Shown here: positions 10,252 through 20,863 of the stretch, piece by piece
How positions within the stretch are numbered: the stretch's first letter is position 1
Layout of the letters: each line of letters begins with the position of its first letter
DNA from: Echria macrotheca
Lineage: Eukaryota; Ascomycota; Sordariomycetes; Sordariales; Schizotheciaceae
Direction of reading: 5' to 3'
Assembly: GCA_030411725.1 (NCBI GenBank)
Contig: MU839828.1
Span: 1,178,001-1,242,000 of the forward strand
Length of the DNA stretch: 64,000 nucleotides
Notes under the pieces: model-generated
The model's input: the letters and a program-made list of their open reading frames with translations, nothing else
Databases searched by the model: none
Told to the model about the DNA's origin: nothing
Position numbers and translations under genes: made by a program

Positions 10252-10678
10252 GGCATCTGATAGGGGTGCACCCCCCTTTTGCTACGGGTGCACCCCTCTG
10301 CACACCGTTTTTCCCAACTACCTTCCAATCTACTGTTGACATCATTCTAAAAAAGACGTATATATATTTTTCGAAGGCCTATTTACTATATATAAGGGGG
10401 TTTAAACGTTTAAAGGTAGAGAAAAGTAAGGATTTAAGGTAGTTACGTTTATTCGCCACACCTAGATACGCGTTAGGTTAGGACCTTTTATATCTTATTT
10501 TCTGTAGATAGAGGAATAAGGACGTCTTTAATAAATTGTAACGCCCTTATTAATAACCCTTTTGGCATTATAATACGCCGAAACGCTTGTATTTGAGGAT
10601 GTAGGTGAGAAAAATCTTCTTCAAAGGGAGGCGTACGGATCAAAAGGGGGGTGCACCCGGATCAGACGCCCCGTTAAA
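10244..10678. mobile_element. MITE A, hAT-like non-autonomous element with 8-bp TSD
   Basis: The element proper is 10252-10670 (419 bp). It starts GGCATCTGATAGGGGTGCAC and ends with the imperfect inverse (GTGCACCCGGATCAGACGCC). It is bracketed by identical CCGTTAAA octamers at 10244-10251 and 10671-10678. An 8-bp duplication with short terminal inverted repeats is the hallmark of hAT transposons. The interior is AT-rich, has no coding frame, and matches MITE B in reverse-complement orientation, for example TAACGCCCTTATTAAT and GCCGAAACGCTTGTAT. Confidence 0.88.
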
Positions 10679-12691
10679 TTTAATATCAACCTCCGGCTAG
10701 CAAACTCAGATGTACCTTAATAGCAAGCAGACCCAACAAAACGCACCTCCGCAGCTTATACTCCGAATATCAGCACCAGAGTATTGACTCAGGGCGGGCT
10801 GTCAAGATCTCGTTCATCAGAGGTTCCAACCACCGAGATCGAAAACAATACCGCAAGACAGCCACAATAGTCGGACCGACGCGGGACGGAGTTCGGGTGT
10901 GTGTTGTGACTGGCGTCTGACAGGCGGAATCTTCTGTCGACCGAGGACTAGAACCAGCGTCAACGTTACCACTGAACATACATGCATTTTGGAAAAGGTC
11001 CATCTAAGATGTGCTTCCCCGGACGTTCATGCAAACAATATTTCCCCTAATAATAGTACCTATATGATCCCACCACCAGCAGCTGGGACTAGAATTAAAA
11101 CGAAGAGGCACTGACAAGAGCGCCGAGCTTTTCTGCCTCAGCTGGATAATCTATAATTTGAGGAAAAGGAAATGATCTACGGGGACGCTATGGAGACTGC
11201 ACCCGGTGTACGGCAAACTTGTTTTACCCGCATGTGTGGCACGACTAAGGTGCGGCTATTCTATTTGGATGTAGTAGCAACAGCTATCATCCTTCCCGGA
11301 GCTCTGTTTTAAACTCGCCTCGATTTCCTGAACAAGACAGCTGCAGAAAGTTTATCCAGCAAACAATCTTGCGGGCCGATGTTTATTATGTAAAACGCTG
11401 AATCACTGGTAGACTCTTTTTGGCCAAAGTCATGTCCGCTTCTCTGTGGCTCCGACACCTAGTCCAAGAAGCGACCCCTCGGGTCTCGACCGCTAAAAGG
11501 TCCGTTCTAGATATCCAATTTACCTAGTTAAATTGATAGCACCAAAATTTTCCGATGTCATACGTCATAAACGGAACATTCGGGCGTCTATAGACAGTAT
11601 CCCAGAGAGCGCGGCGAATCAGTGACCGTCGTTGGAGCAAGAGTCTTCCGACATCGTCGGTCGAACAGAGAAACAGAGTCTGCATTCAGTAGGACTCAAC
11701 AGGTAAGAATCTGCGTAGCTACTAAGTACCTAGGTACCTTTGACCGCAGGGACACCGGTCAAGCCCTTCGTGTATCTGCTCTTGTTCCGTCGGTTACGGT
11801 AGATCGGAAATCCGGATGCTTCTCCAGATTCACCATCTCTGGAACCCGGTTTCTGATCTGATCATATCAAGCCGCGGACTGGAAGCAATCAATAAGCCGC
11901 TCCCCACACGCCGATCGGTCAGGGCTAGTGGTCATTTAGTCTAAGATACCTGATCACGAAGTGGCAGAGCGTGGATAGCGAAACTGTCCTTTCCAATGGC
12001 GCCGAGGATGAGAGCGATGGGACTGATCATGAGCTCGTATGCCAAGGCCGGCCGGCCGGCAGCAGAGGTTACCCTCGGACATGTGGCATCCAGTCCAAAA
12101 CTTTAGACCGCTTCTGGCAGACAAGCCGCCGTACAGATGCTCAGCGCATGACGTCAAGCCTGTCAGTCAGGACTACACAGAGAGATGTTGATGTGGCTCT
12201 TCTCAGGGGGTAAGCGGCGAGTGCATTACGAGATGGCATAGTCGAACGGCTTACAAGCGGAAAGCATGGGAGGAAAAAGGGGCGCGATCTTTGGTTCTGG
12301 AATTAGGACCAAAAGGGTGAAGAAAAGATATGAGAGTGTAATTTGAACGGAAGGTGATCTTTACTCACGGAGGCACCGCCGCATACAGTGTTCAGGGACA
12401 TCACTGGGCAGATCCAGATCGAGATTCCGAGTGCCAGGGTTTCGGCGTGTTCCCTCCTGGATAACGGTTTCTTCCGAACTGGGGTTCTCCCCCTGAATTA
12501 TCTCATTATGTAAGCCGTCATGATTGCACACCCCCGGGTTTCAGCTCCCCGCTCGAGCTCGTGACATGGATGCGATGTTCATCCGTGCTTATCTATTCCA
12601 ACAACGCAACTCCTGATTGTTGAGATCGAACCTTTCGTCAGGTGCCAACCCAGCTCGCCAGATCCAACTTCGGGAAGGCCAAAAGACCATC
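10679..12691. other. Intergenic, no gene seen
   Basis: About 2 kb between MITE A and the HET gene. Frames up to 80 aa occur but show no motif or splice pattern. A GTACCTAGGTACC palindrome lies near 11735. Confidence 0.6.
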
Positions 12692-14713
12692 ATGTCTCCG
12701 TCGCCATCCAGCCAAGCCCGATCCGACGATGGAGAGTCGGAGGATGCATTCGAAGACGACTCCTCTGAGCGCAGCTGTCTGTGTGACATTTTTGAGGGAG
12801 ACAAAGGCCGTTCTCCAAATGTCGGACGGCTGCGCGAAGTCGCCGAGGCGGCTGACTGCGACATGTGTTTTCTCCTCCTCGACATGGCAGAAAAGTTCGG
12901 GGCCGACGACGACGCCATGATACACGTCAGTCACCCCAGAGAGTACTCCACGGACTCATTCCAGGACTCGCTCCGGGTGTCATATCTCGCTGACATGGAC
13001 GAAGACGACATCCTCGTGAGCGTTTTTGTGCCTCCTGGCGTCGAGTCTCCGCACCCGTCGATTCGAACCCTCACGCCCAACTCCCACTACTCAGGCAACA
13101 CCGAAAGTCTTGAACTAGCGAAACGCTGGCTGGAAGAGTGCGCTGCGAATCACAAAGACTGCAACAACTCTTCCGAGACGCCCATGCCGACACGCGTCAT
13201 TGACGTCGGCGCCGATGATCGAGACCCTATGCTGGTCGAAACGGGGGGCAGACCAGGCCAATATGCCACGTTGAGCTATTGTTGGGGCAAGAAGCCGCAG
13301 CTTAAGACGACCAAGGAAACCCTTCCCGACTTGCTGAAAGGAATCCCGGTGGTATTATTGCAGAAAACCGCCCTCGACGCCCTCGAGATATGTCGCCATC
13401 TACAGATCCCCTACCTCTGGATCGACGCCCTCTGCATCGTCCAGGACGATGAAGCCGACTGGCTGCGCGAGTCCTCCCGCATGTGCGAGATATACTCCCT
13501 GTCGACCCTCACGATTGTCTCGGCCTGGTCGCTCAACACTTGGCAAGGCATTTTCGGGTTCCAAGAATACGGGGAGCCGGGCCACTCCGAGACTTTTGAG
13601 TTCAAAGACACCGAGGTATATGCGAGGAAACTTCCTCTGGGCGAGCACGTCGGCACCCCGCTGGGCGTCAACATCGCGAGGCAGGACACGGGGCGCGTGG
13701 CCGAGAAGTCGTGGATCCTCCGCCCGCAGGAGCTACCCCTTGCGAGGCGAGCCTGGACAGTGCAAGAGCGAGTCCTCTCGCGCCGGGCGCTGTACTATAC
13801 CTCGCAGGAGCTGTGGTGGGAGTGCGACAGCTTCTGCACTTGCGAATGCGGATGGGTCAGCTACACCAAGGAGTACGAGCTCGGACCGGACTACGATTTC
13901 GACGCGGTACAGGAGGCGAATACCGGGTCATTCGGCTGGTTGAGGGACCCTCGGCGGTGCAAGTCGCTCACCCTCGAGCAAGCTTACCAGAGATGGGCCT
14001 CGGTTGTTTCCCTCTTTAGCGCCGGCAAGCTCACCGTCCTGAGCGACAAGCTCCCTGCACTCTCGGGCATTGCGCAGCAGTTCCAGCGAGCACTGAAGAT
14101 GCGGTTCGATGTGTCGGATGATTACCTCGCGGGTATGTGGCGCCAGGACCTCGCGCAACAGCTCCTCTGGGTTATTGGCCCGTACGTCGGCCGTCCTCGC
14201 CTCGCGCCCTACCCGACGGAGGCCGGCATCCCGACTTGGAGCTGGACCTCGGTCAATGGAGTAATCAGCTACGCATGGGAGGAGCAGGAAGACGGCCTGG
14301 ACCCGTTGTTCACGATTCGGGAGGCGTCCGTCGAGCTGGACACTTCGGACCCAACGGGCAAGATCCGAGGAGGGAAGCTCGTGCTCGAGAGCGCTGTTTC
14401 GCATGGCCACAGGCTCGGCGGCGTTCCGCATGCCGGGAATATTCTTGCTAGTCTCGTCCTTCAGCCATCCGGCTCCCGGGTTAGCTTTTACGCCGACCGC
14501 GCAGACGAGCTTGATCCCGAGGCCCTGTACAGCTGTCTCTCTGCCGCCGGGGGCGGGAATGCTGGCTCCGACTGGGTCATGGTCCTGAAGCCGTCTCGCA
14601 AAGCGCCCGGGGCGTATGAACGGGTCGGTCTCGGACTCGTTTCGCGGTTGTTCGGAGATGCTAAGAAACAATTATGGAAGAACGCTCAAACTGAGGCCAT
14701 AACCATTGTTTGA
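12692..14713 (+). CDS. HET-domain (heterokaryon incompatibility) protein
   Basis: Single exon of 673 aa from the first in-frame ATG at 12692; the frame is open to 12617 but without an ATG. The N-terminal part is acidic and carries CLCDIF and CDMC cysteine pairs. The HET domain begins with YATLSYCWG (about residue 192) and continues through LQKTALDALEICRHLQIPYL, WIDALCIVQDD and REMC-type SSRMCEIYSLSTLTIVSAW, the conserved order in this family. A Trp/Cys motif (ELWWECDSFCTCECGW, about residues 373-388) follows. HET proteins trigger regulated cell death after fusion of incompatible hyphae, although most family members are untested. The stop codon lies inside the target duplication of MITE B, and a convergent secreted nuclease gene follows. 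Confidence 0.92.
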   Translation: MSPSPSSQARSDDGESEDAFEDDSSERSCLCDIFEGDKGRSPNVGRLREVAEAADCDMCFLLLDMAEKFGADDDAMIHVSHPREYSTDSFQDSLRVSYLADMDEDDILVSVFVPPGVESPHPSIRTLTPNSHYSGNTESLELAKRWLEECAANHKDCNNSSETPMPTRVIDVGADDRDPMLVETGGRPGQYATLSYCWGKKPQLKTTKETLPDLLKGIPVVLLQKTALDALEICRHLQIPYLWIDALCIVQDDEADWLRESSRMCEIYSLSTLTIVSAWSLNTWQGIFGFQEYGEPGHSETFEFKDTEVYARKLPLGEHVGTPLGVNIARQDTGRVAEKSWILRPQELPLARRAWTVQERVLSRRALYYTSQELWWECDSFCTCECGWVSYTKEYELGPDYDFDAVQEANTGSFGWLRDPRRCKSLTLEQAYQRWASVVSLFSAGKLTVLSDKLPALSGIAQQFQRALKMRFDVSDDYLAGMWRQDLAQQLLWVIGPYVGRPRLAPYPTEAGIPTWSWTSVNGVISYAWEEQEDGLDPLFTIREASVELDTSDPTGKIRGGKLVLESAVSHGHRLGGVPHAGNILASLVLQPSGSRVSFYADRADELDPEALYSCLSAAGGGNAGSDWVMVLKPSRKAPGAYERVGLGLVSRLFGDAKKQLWKNAQTEAITIV

Positions 14714-15141
14714 GGGATCTGATAGGGGTGCACCCCCCTTTTGCTACGGGTGCATCCCCTAAAGATAAACTTTTACGCGTAAATCCTCAGATACAAGCGT
14801 TTCGGCATATTAGCAATTGCAAAAGAGCCATTAATAAGGGCGTTACGATCTATCAACTACGTCTTCAAACCTCTACTTACCGGAAAACAAAATATAAAAG
14901 GTCTCAACCTAACGTATATCCGGGGATTTAACAAGTAACCTAACGACCTTATACTTTTACTTTTATCAGCCTTTACAAGTTCAATACCCCTTATATATAG
15001 CAAATAGGCCTTTGATAAATATATATACAGCTTTTAGGAAAAACATTAACAGTAAATTAGAGAGCATATGCGTAAAACACTATGGCGGGGGATGCACCGG
15101 GAGCAAAAGGGGGGCGCACCCCTATCAGATGCCTTGTTTGA
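14706..15141. mobile_element. MITE B, hAT-like element inserted at the HET stop codon
   Basis: The element is 14714-15133 (420 bp), starting GGGATCTGATAGGGGTGCAC and ending with the inverse (GCGCACCCCTATCAGATGCC). It is flanked by identical TTGTTTGA octamers at 14706-14713 and 15134-15141. It is the reverse-complement relative of MITE A. The left octamer contains the TGA stop of the HET gene, so the insertion kept that codon while replacing the original 3' flank. Confidence 0.9.
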
Positions 15142-15185
15142 CAGCAAATATTTTTCTTTTTCCCTGCCCACCAGCATGCACCTTC

Positions 15186-16065
15186 CTAGCGAAGAGTGAG
15201 CCAAATAGAGAGACTTGTCCATAAAACCAGCTGCCATTCCACGGGCAACACCCGGCCCTGTCCCGACGGCTTGGGACTCCCAGTACTGGCTGGATTCCCG
15301 GCGGTAGTGGTGCTCCCTCCCTCCCGACAGGTATCCAGCATGCTGGTCAAGGCCGCCTTCTCAGCCGACGTGATAGTCAACGCCCACTTATACTTGACCT
15401 GTACCCAGCTCTTCGCATAAGTGCAGTAGAACGACGTGAGCGGCGGCTTCCACAGGTCCGGGCTCTTATCACCTTTTGCCTGGTTGAGATCATCCGTCAC
15501 GGCCCACAGCTGGGGTGACGAGATGTCGTTGGCAAACTGCTCCCGCTTGGGCGTCGTCCACGTGCTGGCTCCGCTGTCCCACGCGTTACTGAGCGGGACC
15601 ATGTGGTCGATATCCACGTCGGAAGCCGCCGTCCAGGTCTTCCCGTCGTATGGCGAGACCCAGGTTCCGGATGTCGCGGCGCAGGCCGAGTTGACGACGA
15701 CGTTGGTCCCGTCACGCTTCAGGACGAATTCTCTGGACACAAAACCGTTAACTCTGGGATATGCCACTAAATACGGGTGCTGGGACAGGACGTAGGGGTT
15801 GGTACTGACCTGGTATTGCAGGTGCCGCTTTGGGTGCTCCAGTGGGGGAAGAGACTGCGGTTGTAGCCGGCGACGTCGACGAAGGCTTTCACTGGTAGTG
15901 AGGCAAGCTCACTCTGCGCAACCGATTTTGAGGGGATTCCGGGCTGATTTTTCATGTGAGACTTGGCAAGCAAGTCGTCTGGCTTGGAGGAACACTTACC
16001 GGACCGGTTGCCGTTGCGCCATCGGCGATAAGATTGGCGGCGACGACAAAAGCCAGCCACTTCAT
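15186..16065 (-). CDS. Secreted HNH-type nuclease
   Basis: Minus-strand exons 16065-16000, 15943-15810 and 15732-15186, giving 248 aa. It starts with a signal peptide (MKWLAFVVAANLIADGATA). The nuclease core is recognised by SGTCNTREFVLKRDG, by DVDIDHMVPLSNAWDSGAS (the DxDHxVPL metal and catalytic motif), and by FANDISSPQLWAVTDDLNQ followed by KGD. This arrangement is known from secreted HNH-family DNases of fungi and actinobacteria. The protein likely cuts extracellular DNA for nutrition or competition. The intron before EFVLKRDG was placed by family fit; other AG sites upstream would break the frame or add residues. The last 45 residues diverge from the core, and the stop lies only about 50 bp from MITE B. 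Confidence 0.85.
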
Positions 16066-17324
16066 GATTATCTGTTCGCGTTCAATTGCCCTCCGCGGTG
16101 TGCTCTCATTTGGGAGGGGAGCCGACGCGATAAATAATTGCACTGCCAAGCATCACAACAGCACAAGTGCGCTCGGTGAAACCCAGCCAATCCACTCATC
16201 GCGGCAAGGGTCGCCACAGCAGAAACTCATTGGCCAAGGATGATCCCGCTACAATCGCACGTGTCCCGCTGTGAGTTGTTGCTCGAAACGGGCAAGTCAA
16301 GCTTGGCATGGATTTGAGCTTGGCGTTTAACTTCGGACAGAATTTGTTGTCGTGAACAACGTCTCGCCCTAAAAACTGCAGGCCGCTGAAAAGCTTATCA
16401 CGGACGCCACGATACTGACAGACTCCTCAAAAAGGGACCTTATTACTGGGTTCTTTCTCCAAACTTTGAACAAATGAAGAGGCATTGACACATCTCACCT
16501 TATTGCCTGCCCGGCATTTCTGCCCATGGTATCCGCATCGTTCCATGGCTTATCCTAACCCGCCAAATCCGCCCGGACCCATCTCACAGATGGTCCTTCT
16601 TCCCGGGGACCAACATGACTCGAGTCCTCAACCATGTGGTTTCTCTCCAAACAGGTTGAAGCTGCATTGTATCATTCTATTGGTGCTGTACATCTATTGG
16701 TGCTGTACATCTGCTTCATGCTGAATTTAAAGCTTCTTTTTGCATCCGCTTCCGCCAAAACCCGGGTTTATCTCCGACACAGTGGTCAGCGGCTTGGGTG
16801 TATGTACGGATATCTTTCCGCTAAATCCCATGCATGTGTGCGTTATGAACCTGCATGTGTAAAATGGTCGGACGGCAAATCACAGCGCTGACCGCACGGC
16901 AGGGTAGCAACTGACAGCTCGGCAGGGCAGCTCAGGGACCGCTGACTTAGTAGCACAAGAGGCTACCGGAAAATATAACCCCGTGAATCCTGCCTGATCC
17001 AGCCACTTACCATGCAGAGATCTTGCGTTCGACTCCTCGCCGACCCAGCAGCCGAGAGCCGGTGCCTAAATCAACCGGCCGAGCTAATATCTGTGCAATC
17101 TCGTAAATTGTCCTGGACATTTTTCAGCATTCGAGATCGGCGCTAGAACAAAGATGTGGGGGCGTCTGGTTCAAAGAGGGGGACGATACATATAAGGTAA
17201 ACTTACAAATGATGTACCAGGGTCGAGCCGGGCAGAGCTGGTTCGTTGCGATAACATCGGGGGCACCTTTGGAATTTCGAACCAACACGTAACCGTCCCA
17301 GCAACTGCGTTCTCTCCATCGACC
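16066..17324. other. Intergenic between divergent genes
   Basis: About 1.26 kb between the nuclease gene (minus) and the DUF1996 gene (plus), expected to contain both promoters. No coding feature or RNA gene was found. The TCTTGCGTTCGACTCC phrase near 17021 resembles a T-arm but has no cloverleaf. Confidence 0.5.
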
Positions 17325-18677
17325 ATGCCGCCGTGGAAGCAGTTCGTTTTGGCCGTCGCCGTGACGCTCGGCGCGGTCGACCTGGTCTCGAGCCAGGACC
17401 AGGAACCGGGACCGTTCGACCCCTCGACGGCCAACATCCCTCCCATGCTCCGATTCCAATGCTCGCAGCTCGTTGTGGAGCGTCTGGATCCCCTCGTCAA
17501 TCCGGGCCTCGTTCCGTCCCCTCACTTACACCAGATCGTCGGCGGAGACTCGTTCAACGCGTCCATGGACCCCAAAACGCACGATCTCGTCACGCAGTCC
17601 GGCTGCACGTCCTGCACCTTTTCCGAAGACTTTTCCAACTACTGGACGGCCGTGTTGTTCTTCCGTGCTAGGAACGGCACGTACAAGCGGGTTCGGCAGA
17701 AGCCCAACGAGGGTTTGAAAGGCAATGGTGGCATTACGGTGTACTACATCCCTCCGCTGGGGCAGAACAAGACGACCGCGTTCAAGCCCGGGTTCCGAAT
17801 GCTCGTCGGCGATGCTGGGCTCCGTGGTCCGGCGGAAAAGGATAAGGTTGACCCGAAAGTGTGCCACCGGTGCATGCCCAAGTCGGGTGACAACAACAAC
17901 CTCAACTGCGCGGCTCCTGACGGCATCACGTTGCCCGTGAAGTTCTGCGCCGGAGGTATCCGGAGTGTCATCACGTTCCCCACGTGCTGGGATGGTGTCA
18001 ACCTCGACACCCCGGACCACAAGAGCCATATGGCATACCCGGTCCAAGGCACCATTACCGACTTCTACGACTATGACGGTGGTCTCTGCCCCAAGACACA
18101 CCCTGTTAGAGTCCCTCAGGTCATGTACGAGGTAATCTGGGATGTAAGTCTAGCCTAATTACTCGATGGTGCGGATGGTCGAGAAATCAACTAACATGCC
18201 GCGCTCCTGCAGACCACCCCATTCAACGACCCAGACCTGTGGCCGGTGGACAAGACTCAACAGCCTTTTGTTTGGAGCACCAACGACGAGTAAGAGTCAT
18301 CATGAGGCCAACACAAAAAGACACAATGCTAACTCTCCGACAGACACGGATACTCCCAGCATGGCGATTATGTGTAAGTCTGCCGCTTGCTATAACTATT
18401 CTATCTGACTCAAATGTCACAGGTTTGGCTGGAAAGGCGACGCTCTCCAGCGTGCCATGGACAACCGGTGCTTCGGGGACGTTTGCAAGAGTCTGGAGGT
18501 GCAGACACCGGAGAAGGCGGCTGAGTGCGTGAAGAGCAGAACCGTTACGGAGGATATTGATGGGTGTAAGCAATCATTCCTTTTTATGACTGCACCAGAT
18601 CCGTTTAGGAGGGAATTTAAAGCTGACTATGTTTTGCAGGGCTTGACGAGCTTCCTGGTATGGCGAAGATGAAGTGA
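17325..18677 (+). CDS. Secreted DUF1996 protein, five exons
   Basis: Exons 17325-18143, 18213-18289, 18344-18373, 18423-18565 and 18640-18677 give 368 aa. A signal peptide (about residues 1-24, FVLAVAVTLGAVDLVSS) precedes a DUF1996 domain marked by LRFQCSQLVVERLDPLVNPG, HLHQIVGGDSFN, TFSEDFSNYWTAVLFF, PGFRMLVGD, FPTCWDGVNLDTPDHKSHMA, CPKTHPVRVPQVMYEV and DYVFGWKGDALQRAMD. This is a large family of fungal secreted or wall-associated proteins of unknown activity, sometimes carrying WSC domains; no WSC domain is present here. The C-terminal phrase DIDGWLDELPG is shared with the paralogue at 22927. The two tiny exons (30 and 38 nt) were accepted because phase and family motifs fit exactly. Confidence 0.9.
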
Positions 18678-19122
18678 TGATCGGGCTCTCTCACTGCTTT
18701 TCAAAACTGTTATACATCCCGCGTGTTATATACCTAGATAGGTCTTTCCGCAATAAACCAGATGAGATACCGATATCCCCTTCTCTAAACACTAATTCAA
18801 AGTGCCCTTTATGTCAAAGGTCTGGGAAGATGACTTTCGATTGTCGAGACGGCGGACGGATCTCCGTCGGAGCCGACCGGAGCTTGCAGTGGCCAGACAC
18901 CTTCCCGCACAAAACGGCACGTAAAAAACACCATTTTGAGTACAGATCACCAGTGTTGGATCCTCATCAAGTCGGCAGGGGTATTTGCAGCAGGATTCAG
19001 ACCGAGACACGTGATTCGTGTTGCATTCTCCTTTTCCTCTTCTTTCTCTTCCTTCAAGGCCTCTGACTCACTGAAAAAAATCCCCGCATCTCCGACGTTG
19101 CTGATCGCCAACAATCATCACC
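18678..19122. other. Intergenic, no gene seen
   Basis: Terminator of the DUF1996 gene and promoter of the acetyltransferase gene. Nothing else is recognisable. Confidence 0.5.
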
Positions 19123-19900
19123 ATGTCTTTCGAAAACACATTCGGCTTTCCTGCCAAGGATATAGCCAATGCCCGAGTCAAATTGACGCCTTTTCTCGTA
19201 TGTGATCAAATCTTACCCAGTCCTCCCCGATGGGTTATGGAGATTGACTGACCTCACGCAGGCCGATCGCCATGCCCAAACATTTGTCGACAAGTCCATC
19301 TCCCACCCGGAGCTCTACGCCCACATGCCCCTAGGCCCATTCAGCAGCGCATCAGACTTCGCCGAATTCCTGGGCAAGCTGGTGCATTTGTACGCGGGCT
19401 GTATCACCTTCGCCATCGTCGACAAGACCAAGCCCCCCTCGGCCGAGGACGACGAGGGCGCACTCGCCGGGATGGTGTCGTACATCAGAACGTCGACAAC
19501 GCACCTCTCGACCGAGATCGGCGGCGTCCTGATCCTGCCGGAATATCATCGTACCCACGTCACGACCAACGCCAACGGCCTGATGCTCCAGTACGCGCTT
19601 GATCTCCCCGAGAACGGGGGGCTGGGTCTCCGTCGGGTGCAGTGGCTGACGAGCACGATGAACCAGTCGTCGATCCGTGTTGCTGAACGACTGGGATTCC
19701 GGCGCGAGGCGGTCTTGCGCTGGCATATGATCTTCCGAGATGGTGTTAAAAATCAGAAAATTGGCAACGGCCGCCCCCTGCCTCCGGGCAGCGAGGAGGG
19801 CGATCTTGGGAGAGACACTGTGGTGTTGAGCTTGTGTTGGGATGACTGGACCAATGGAGGACGGGACAGGGTTATGGAGGCGATGGAAAGACGTCAATAG
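19123..19900 (+). CDS. GNAT-family N-acetyltransferase
   Basis: Exons 19123-19197 and 19262-19900, giving 237 aa. The sequence matches the RimJ/RimL-like acetyltransferases of fungi: an N-terminal substrate-side region (AQTFVDKSISHPELYAHMPL), central strands (GALAGMVSYIRTS, TEIGGVLILPEYHRTHVTTN), and the acetyl-CoA-side end (LGLRRVQWLTSTMNQSSIRV then AERLGFRREAVLRWHMIF). The N-x-x-S-x-x-x-A-x-x-x-G-F-x-x-E pattern is typical of this group. It likely acetylates a small molecule or protein N-terminus in the cytosol; the substrate cannot be told. The first exon start (MSFENTFGFPAKD) is the only ATG that joins in frame. Confidence 0.85.
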
Positions 19901-20512
19901 CAACGCCATGTAGGTACGGAGGTCAAACCCGAACCCAAACTGGGCCAGACATACAGGTCTTTAGCCAAGCCCACAGTAAGCCATCTCGGTCATAGCACTA
20001 GATGAAGAACTTAGAAGATGTTGTTAGAGCAGGCGATCAGAGCCATCTTCGTGCAGCTCACAATACAACAACCAATACAACAATCATCCCAATCGTTTGG
20101 TATTCCCTGACAACTGGCTCATGTCAACAAGTTCCTCGGCATGTGTTTTTAAGTGCTATTTAAAGCCGTCATGACTGGGAGCTTGTAGCAGATACCGTCA
20201 GAATTAGATACCTTAGCTGAGGTGCATAAATCCATTGGATGTTCAAAACAGAGGTCTGAATACCATGAAGAAAGGCTTGTAAAGGCCCCTGCGCCACGGA
20301 ATTTACGCATACCTAACGAGAATTCCTCGAGGTGGTCAACAGCCCTTGAATTGTACGAGTCTGCACTACCAAGATTACAGGCGTGGCGAGCGATGCCGCT
20401 GTCCGGGACCTGATCCTCCACAGTACATGCAAACTGACAAGAGGTGTCAACCGAGCCAATGTCTGTCCGAAACCACCTCTCTTCCACTTGCATTCTTCAA
20501 AGATTGTTGCGT
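19901..20512. other. Intergenic, no gene seen
   Basis: About 600 bp between two convergent genes, with no coding signal. Confidence 0.5.
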
Positions 20513-20863
20513 TTACGAGCTCTCAGTGGCGACCTTGGGGTCGCGGCCGCAGCCGACACCGCCGAGGATGCTGCATTGGCGAGCAACCACGGCATCTTCA
20601 GTTGTCAGTTTCCCGTTTCTTATCACAATTCAATGGGCTCTTACCAGACCCGGGGGCCGGAGCTGGGCTCCGGGTGCTGACCTTGGGGTCAGGCTTGCAG
20701 CCGATGCCACCGAGAATGCTGCATTGGCGAGCAATCAAGGCATCTTCAATTGTCAGCTTCTCGTTCCTGTCAACGTTTCCATGGGAAGCATACCCGACTC
20801 GGAAACGGGTGCAGCAATGGCGCCTGCGGCAATGGAGGCGAGAGCGAGGAAGGTGAGCTTCAT
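20513..20863 (-). CDS. Small secreted protein with two copies of a cysteine peptide exon
   Basis: Minus-strand exons 20863-20794, 20743-20645 and 20595-20513 give 83 aa. Exon 1 encodes a signal peptide (MKLTFLALASIAAGAIAAP). Exons 2 and 3 each encode one repeat: ALIARQCSILGGIGCKPDPK and AVVARQCSILGGVGCGRDPK. A Pro/Ala-rich linker (RSPAPAPGSG) separates them. Both introns are phase 1 and their 3' halves are also alike (AGCTGACAATTGAAG and AACTGACAACTGAAG), so a whole intron-plus-exon unit was duplicated. Each repeat has two cysteines with seven residues between them, preceded by a possible processing Arg. The layout resembles precursors of secreted peptides processed into repeated units, but dibasic Kex2 sites are missing and no known family was recognised. 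Effector, antimicrobial peptide or signalling peptide are all possible. Confidence 0.8.

Noticed and set aside
17000..17080. T-arm-like GTTCGACTCC, possible tRNA or tRNA-derived SINE
   Set aside because: No acceptor, D-arm or anticodon stem could be paired around it.
20513..20863. Alpha-factor-like mating pheromone precursor
   Set aside because: Ascomycete pheromone repeats have Trp next to the cysteines, six residues between them and KR or STE13 processing sites; none of these is present.
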